Shown: positions 6,211 to 8,697 of the stretch, piece by piece
Numbering within the stretch: position 1 is the first letter of the stretch
How the letters are laid out: each line of letters begins with the position of its first letter
From: an uncultured Eubacteriales bacterium
GTDB taxonomy: Bacteria > Bacillota > Clostridia > Oscillospirales > CAG-272
DNA length: 8,697 nt
Direction: 5' to 3'
Assembly: GCA_934503195.1 (NCBI GenBank)
Contig: CAKSVM010000114.1
Location: 1 to 8,697, forward strand
Made by a program: the position numbers and the translations under genes
The notes under the pieces: generated by a model
Told to the model about the DNA's origin: nothing
The model's database searches: none
Seen by the model: the letters and a program-made list of their open reading frames with translations, nothing else

Positions 6211-7590
6211 TTATCTTGTTACGTTCCTTATCCAGCGTTTTGATTTCACGTAGAGTAAACAGAAGGCGGATTTCAGCACCTCGTCGCTCATGAGGCAGGC
6301 GTAGACCCACCAGACCGGAAGTCCGATCACATGAGCCGCGACCGCGCCGAGCGGGATTGAGATAGTCCACATCGGGACGAAATCAAAGATCATCGCGGTC
6401 TTTGTGTCTCCGCCGCCACGCATGACGCCGACGATCGCCGTCGTGTTGAAGCTCTTTATGAAGATTATGACCGACATGACGGCGATGATGTTCGCCGCGG
6501 CTTCCTTCGTCGAGTCGGCGACGTCAAAGAGCGACACGGCCGGAACCCGGATGAGAAGAACGACTCCCGACATTATGAGTCCGAGCAGAGCCGAGGCCGC
6601 GAGCATTGTCCGCGCGTAAGGATAGGCGTTTTCCTTTCGCCCCGCGCCGATTTCCTTGCCGATGATGATCTGAGTCGCGTTCGCGAAGCCGATCGCCGAG
6701 AGAAGGCCGATCTTCTCGATGATGTTGGCGACGGTGTAGGCGGCGTAAGCGGCGTCGCTGATGTGTCCGATTATGACCGAGTGAAGCGTGATTCCGAGTC
6801 CCCACATCGTCTCGTTGAGGATTACGGGCAGGCTGTAGCGCACAAAGTCGCTGACCATCTCGCGTCTTATCCGGAACATACGCGAAAATGAGAGTCTGAC
6901 GCGCTTGTCAAAGAAGATCACGTAGACGAGTACGACGAGAAATTCGACAATTTTCGCGATAAGCGTCGCCAGAGCCGCGCCCTCGATTTCCATCCGCGGG
7001 AATCCGAACTTTCCGAAGATCAGGCAGTAGTTGAGGAAAATATTCGTGAGGATTCCGACCGTGTTTGAGCCGAGTGCGATTCCGACCTGCTCGGTCGAGC
7101 GCATGATCCCGCACATGAGACTCGTCAGCGACGCGATTATATAGGACGCGAGGACTATCCGGAGATACTTTACCCCGAGGTCAATGACATCCGCGCTGTC
7201 GGTGAAGAGTCCCATTACCTCCGGCGTGAAGAGGTAACAGACCGTCGTGAAGATTCCGCCGACGATGACCGCGGCGGTCATCGCGATTCCGGCGATTGAG
7301 TTTATTGCGTCGGTGTCGCCCTTGCCCCAGTACTGGGCGATGAGGACCGACATTCCCGAGACCATTCCGAAGAGGAAGAGCGAGTAGACGAAGAAGGGCT
7401 GATTCGCGAAATTCGCCGCCGAGATGAGTGCTTCCGAGCTGTCCTGAAGCCTGCCGAGCATGACGGTGTCCATCATGTTGAGAAGAAGCTGCATGACGTT
7501 CTGGAGCGTCATCGGGATGGCGAGCGAGAGTATCACGCGATAGAAATTCCTGTCGCGGACAAAAAGTGGTTCCTTGGTTTTCTGATTCAT
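6211..7590 (-). CDS. MATE-family multidrug/small-molecule efflux transporter
   Basis: This 459-residue polytopic membrane protein has about 12 hydrophobic segments, the usual length and layout of the MATE family (two six-helix halves). The N-terminal half opens with the family signature FYRVILSLAIPMTLQNVMQLLLNMMDTVMLG (residues 16-46) and continues with AANFANQPFFV and GMVSGMSVLIAQYWGKGD. The second half begins near VRYSLPVILNETMWGLGITLHSVIIGHI, the expected internal repeat. MATE proteins export cationic or amphipathic compounds by sodium or proton antiport; the coupling ion and substrate cannot be told here. The ATG at 7588-7590 has AGGAGA (7596-7601) five bases upstream and a perfect sigma-A promoter. 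It is the first gene of a three-gene operon with a serine hydrolase and a propeller protein. Confidence 0.95.
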   Translation of the reverse strand: MNQKTKEPLFVRDRNFYRVILSLAIPMTLQNVMQLLLNMMDTVMLGRLQDSSEALISAANFANQPFFVYSLFLFGMVSGMSVLIAQYWGKGDTDAINSIAGIAMTAAVIVGGIFTTVCYLFTPEVMGLFTDSADVIDLGVKYLRIVLASYIIASLTSLMCGIMRSTEQVGIALGSNTVGILTNIFLNYCLIFGKFGFPRMEIEGAALATLIAKIVEFLVVLVYVIFFDKRVRLSFSRMFRIRREMVSDFVRYSLPVILNETMWGLGITLHSVIIGHISDAAYAAYTVANIIEKIGLLSAIGFANATQIIIGKEIGAGRKENAYPYARTMLAASALLGLIMSGVVLLIRVPAVSLFDVADSTKEAAANIIAVMSVIIFIKSFNTTAIVGVMRGGGDTKTAMIFDFVPMWTISIPLGAVAAHVIGLPVWWVYACLMSDEVLKSAFCLLYVKSKRWIRNVTR

Positions 7591-7619
7591 TGGGTTCTCC
7601 TGAAAAACTGTGTAGTAAG

Positions 7620-7648
7620 ATTATAACATCCCGCGGGCGATTTGTCAA
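7620..7648 (-). promoter_or_regulatory. Perfect consensus sigma-A promoter of the MATE operon
   Basis: On the minus strand TTGACA (7643-7648) and TATAAT (7620-7625) are separated by exactly 17 bases, matching consensus at all 12 positions. The spacer contains the eight-base palindrome CCCGCGGG (7630-7637). Such a strong promoter with a palindrome between its boxes suggests either high constitutive expression or repression by a protein that binds the spacer. Confidence 0.9.
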
Positions 7649-7678
7649 GCGTTATTCATGATTTCGATTCTTTTGGCA

Positions 7679-7684
7679 TATACT
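7679..7684 (+). promoter_or_regulatory. Candidate -10 region for the membrane protein/M50 operon
   Basis: TATACT (7679-7684) lies 23 bases before the ATG. A possible -35, TTCATG (7655-7660), sits 18 bases upstream but matches the sigma-A consensus poorly. CATATACT (7677-7684) also resembles a sigma-E -10 box, with TCATGAT (7656-7662) 14 bases upstream as a poor -35. The sigma factor cannot be decided by eye. Confidence 0.35.
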
Positions 7685-7692
7685 TTCACAAA

Positions 7693-7700
7693 AAAGGGGG
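7693..7700 (+). promoter_or_regulatory. Unusual ribosome binding site AAAGGGGG
   Basis: The site lies seven bases before the ATG at 7708 and selects that start over the upstream in-frame TTG at 7642. It is embedded in a run of six A (7690-7695), five G, one A and six T (7702-7707), so the A and T runs could pair and hold the G run in a loop. Confidence 0.7.
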
Positions 7701-7707
7701 ATTTTTT

Positions 7708-8022
7708 ATGAAGCGAAGACTTGACACGATAATGCTAGCGGTCGGACTTTTCACGTTGTCGGGCGCGGTGCTGTGCTACAATCTGGCGACGCTGAATGAA
7801 GGCGTGCCGGCAGGAACGGTTAAATACGGAAACCTGATAAGCAGCAAGGCGGCCGCCGCGATTGAGTATGAGGACGCCGTCGAGGCCGCGTTGATTACTG
7901 ACGGAAAGGATTATGAAGTCGGTGAAACCGACCTTTCGTCGGCCGCGACGGACAAAAACGCGTCTGAAAGCGGTGCGGTTCACGCGGGTGAGCTTCTGCC
8001 GCCGATCGTGAGACCTGATTGA
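7708..8022 (+). CDS. Small single-pass membrane protein of unknown function
   Basis: This 104-residue protein starts MKRRLDT, followed by one hydrophobic segment at about residues 8-27 (IMLAVGLFTLSGAVLCYNLA) and a roughly 75-residue outer part that is acidic, Ala/Glu/Asp-rich and probably largely disordered, ending LLPPIVRPD. The positive N-terminus suggests the N-terminus is inside and the bulk outside the membrane. There is no lipobox or clear signal peptidase site, so it is probably a membrane anchor. The ATG was chosen because of the G-rich ribosome binding site. Its stop codon overlaps the TTG start of the M50 protease gene by four bases, so the two are probably made together. It could be a partner, inhibitor or substrate of that protease; this is inferred from position only. 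I do not recognise a family. Confidence 0.75.
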   Translation: MKRRLDTIMLAVGLFTLSGAVLCYNLATLNEGVPAGTVKYGNLISSKAAAAIEYEDAVEAALITDGKDYEVGETDLSSAATDKNASESGAVHAGELLPPIVRPD

Positions 8023-8582
8023 AAGGCGGATCCCGGAGGGTTGGTTTCCGACGGGGAGCGATAGCGTTTCTGCCGTTTTTTGCCGTCGGACTCTTTGCGG
8101 TATTGAAAAGGGAACTCGCCGCGCCGCTTTTCGCGGCACTTGTCCACGAGTGCGGACACATCGCGGCGATAGTGATTCTCGGCGGGAATCTCGGTTCGGT
8201 GAGACTGACGCCCGCCGGGGCGAGAATCGACGCGGCCACAGAGCGGATGACAAGCGCGGGACGGGTGCTTGTATATCTTTCGGGCGCGTTAGCGAATATT
8301 ATTACCGGAACGATCGGATACCTTCTCGGCGCGGAGAATTTCGCGGCCTGTTCGTTCGCGCTGGCGATTGTGAATCTTCTCCCGGTGAGGACGCTTGACG
8401 GCTTCTGCGCGGCGGGCGAGATCGTTGGCGAAAAGGGCACGCGGACGCTTGAGGTTATCAGCGTGGTGATGGTGCTTGCTCTCTGGATATTGGCGGTTGT
8501 TGTTTTGCTTTTCACCGGGAGTGTTTCGCTCTGGGTGTTCGCGTCATATCTTTTCGTTTCGATTTATCTCGGAAAACGCTGA
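8019..8582 (+). CDS. M50-family site-2 intramembrane metalloprotease, short SpoIVFB-like
   Basis: This 187-residue membrane protein has both M50 signatures: the zinc-binding HECGH at residues 43-47 inside a membrane helix, and NLLPVRTLDG at 119-128 supplying the third zinc ligand, Asp127. SGALANI (88-94) corresponds to the GPxxN-like motif of the family, with Ala instead of Pro. About six hydrophobic segments can be drawn (near 14-29, 35-56, 82-104, 107-122, 146-166, 168-184), as in SpoIVFB, but it is shorter and lacks the C-terminal CBS domain. Site-2 proteases cut membrane-bound substrates, often to release sigma factors. The start is TTG at 8019, because a TGA in the same frame (8016-8018) directly precedes it and no ATG or GTG follows before the first helix. 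The TTGA overlap with the upstream stop and the weak ribosome binding site suggest translational coupling. Confidence 0.88.
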   Translation: MKGGSRRVGFRRGAIAFLPFFAVGLFAVLKRELAAPLFAALVHECGHIAAIVILGGNLGSVRLTPAGARIDAATERMTSAGRVLVYLSGALANIITGTIGYLLGAENFAACSFALAIVNLLPVRTLDGFCAAGEIVGEKGTRTLEVISVVMVLALWILAVVVLLFTGSVSLWVFASYLFVSIYLGKR

Positions 8583-8697
8583 TTTCGTGGGGATTTTTGC
8601 CGGAAGCCCTGAAAGCCGCGCGGACGGATAAGCTTTAGCGGATTGATGCTGTCAATGGAAGTGGAGCTTGTGCGGTCGCGAAGCGCGGCGAAGCCGC
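8583..8697. other. Terminal stretch without a convincing gene; GC-rich small hairpins
   Basis: After the M50 stop no T-run terminator is seen. An ATG at 8646 opens a frame to the window end (MLSMEVELVRSRSAAKP), but it has no good ribosome binding site and is too short to judge. CCGCGCGG (8616-8623) is a palindrome, and two small hairpins follow: CGCG-AAG-CGCG (8677-8687) and GCGGC-GAA-GCCGC (8685-8697), which share three bases. This may be an intergenic repeat or the beginning of another gene; the window ends too soon to say. Confidence 0.4.

Noticed and set aside
7181..7648. A 155-codon minus-strand frame overlapping the start of the MATE gene
   Set aside because: It is a His/Arg-rich shadow of the MATE reading frame, and its start lies upstream of the perfect MATE promoter's -10 box.
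7642..7707. An upstream TTG start for the small membrane protein, adding 22 residues
   Set aside because: It would start inside the opposing -35 box and upstream of the candidate + strand promoter, without a ribosome binding site; the ATG at 7708 has a strong one and places the hydrophobic segment at the N-terminus.
8011..8025. Programmed frameshift joining the membrane protein to the M50 protease
   Set aside because: No slippery heptamer or downstream structure is evident, and a TGA directly precedes the TTG in the protease frame; a coupled TTG start explains the overlap more simply.
7735..8515. Long open frames on the minus strand opposite the membrane protein and M50 genes (172 and 206 codons)
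   Set aside because: The + strand frames hold HExxH, NxxPxxxLDG and hydrophobic helices, while the minus-strand frames are Arg/Ser/Pro-rich low-complexity translations with no ribosome binding site; they are by-products of high GC.
1..8697. CRISPR array, tRNA, rRNA, insertion sequence or prophage
   Set aside because: I saw no regularly spaced repeats, no tRNA-like cloverleaf, no transposase or integrase motif, and no terminal inverted repeats.

Overview
This window looks like chromosomal DNA of a Bacillota bacterium, most likely an uncultured Clostridia of gut or rumen type. The basis is a lipoprotein ABC solute-binding protein, an AraC/cupin regulator, strong GGAGG-type ribosome binding sites, near-perfect sigma-A promoters (TTGACA-N17-TATAAT type), and a short SpoIVFB-like M50 intramembrane protease. 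The DNA looks moderately GC-rich. I see no tRNA, rRNA, insertion sequence, CRISPR array or phage gene. Genes are tightly packed and no gene-free stretch exceeds about 120 bases.

Layout, left to right. (1) Bases 2-172 hold the 3' end of an unidentified + strand gene. It meets, tail to tail with one base between the stop codons, a minus-strand two-gene operon: a solute-binding lipoprotein (1139-2593) followed by a predicted alpha/alpha-toroid protein of unknown function (174-1142), joined by a 4-base ATGA overlap. (2) An 80-base divergent promoter region (2594-2673) separates that operon from a + strand AraC-family regulator with a cupin sensor (2674-3492), its likely local controller. (3) A 34-base hairpin that includes the AraC stop codon separates AraC from a convergent minus-strand operon read from 7590 down to 3529: MATE efflux transporter, cytoplasmic beta-lactamase-fold serine hydrolase, and a beta-propeller protein carrying an internal hydrophobic segment. 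It starts from a perfect consensus promoter. (4) Divergent from the MATE gene on the + strand are a 104-residue single-pass membrane protein (7708-8022) and an overlapping SpoIVFB-like M50 site-2 protease that starts with TTG (8019-8582). (5) The final 115 bases hold no convincing gene, only GC-rich small hairpins.

How they may work together. The solute-binding protein plus toroid protein, faced by a cupin/AraC regulator, resembles a carbohydrate-responsive uptake cassette, but the permease and ATPase genes are absent from the window. The MATE/hydrolase/propeller operon combines an exporter with a cytoplasmic Ser-hydrolase and suggests handling of a small molecule or peptide-like compound; the substrate is unknown. 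The membrane protein/M50 pair suggests a small regulated-proteolysis module in which the upstream protein could be substrate, anchor or inhibitor. The hunt found no fully novel system. The best leads are the toroid protein's His/Cys cluster, the propeller with an embedded membrane-like segment, and the M50 pair.
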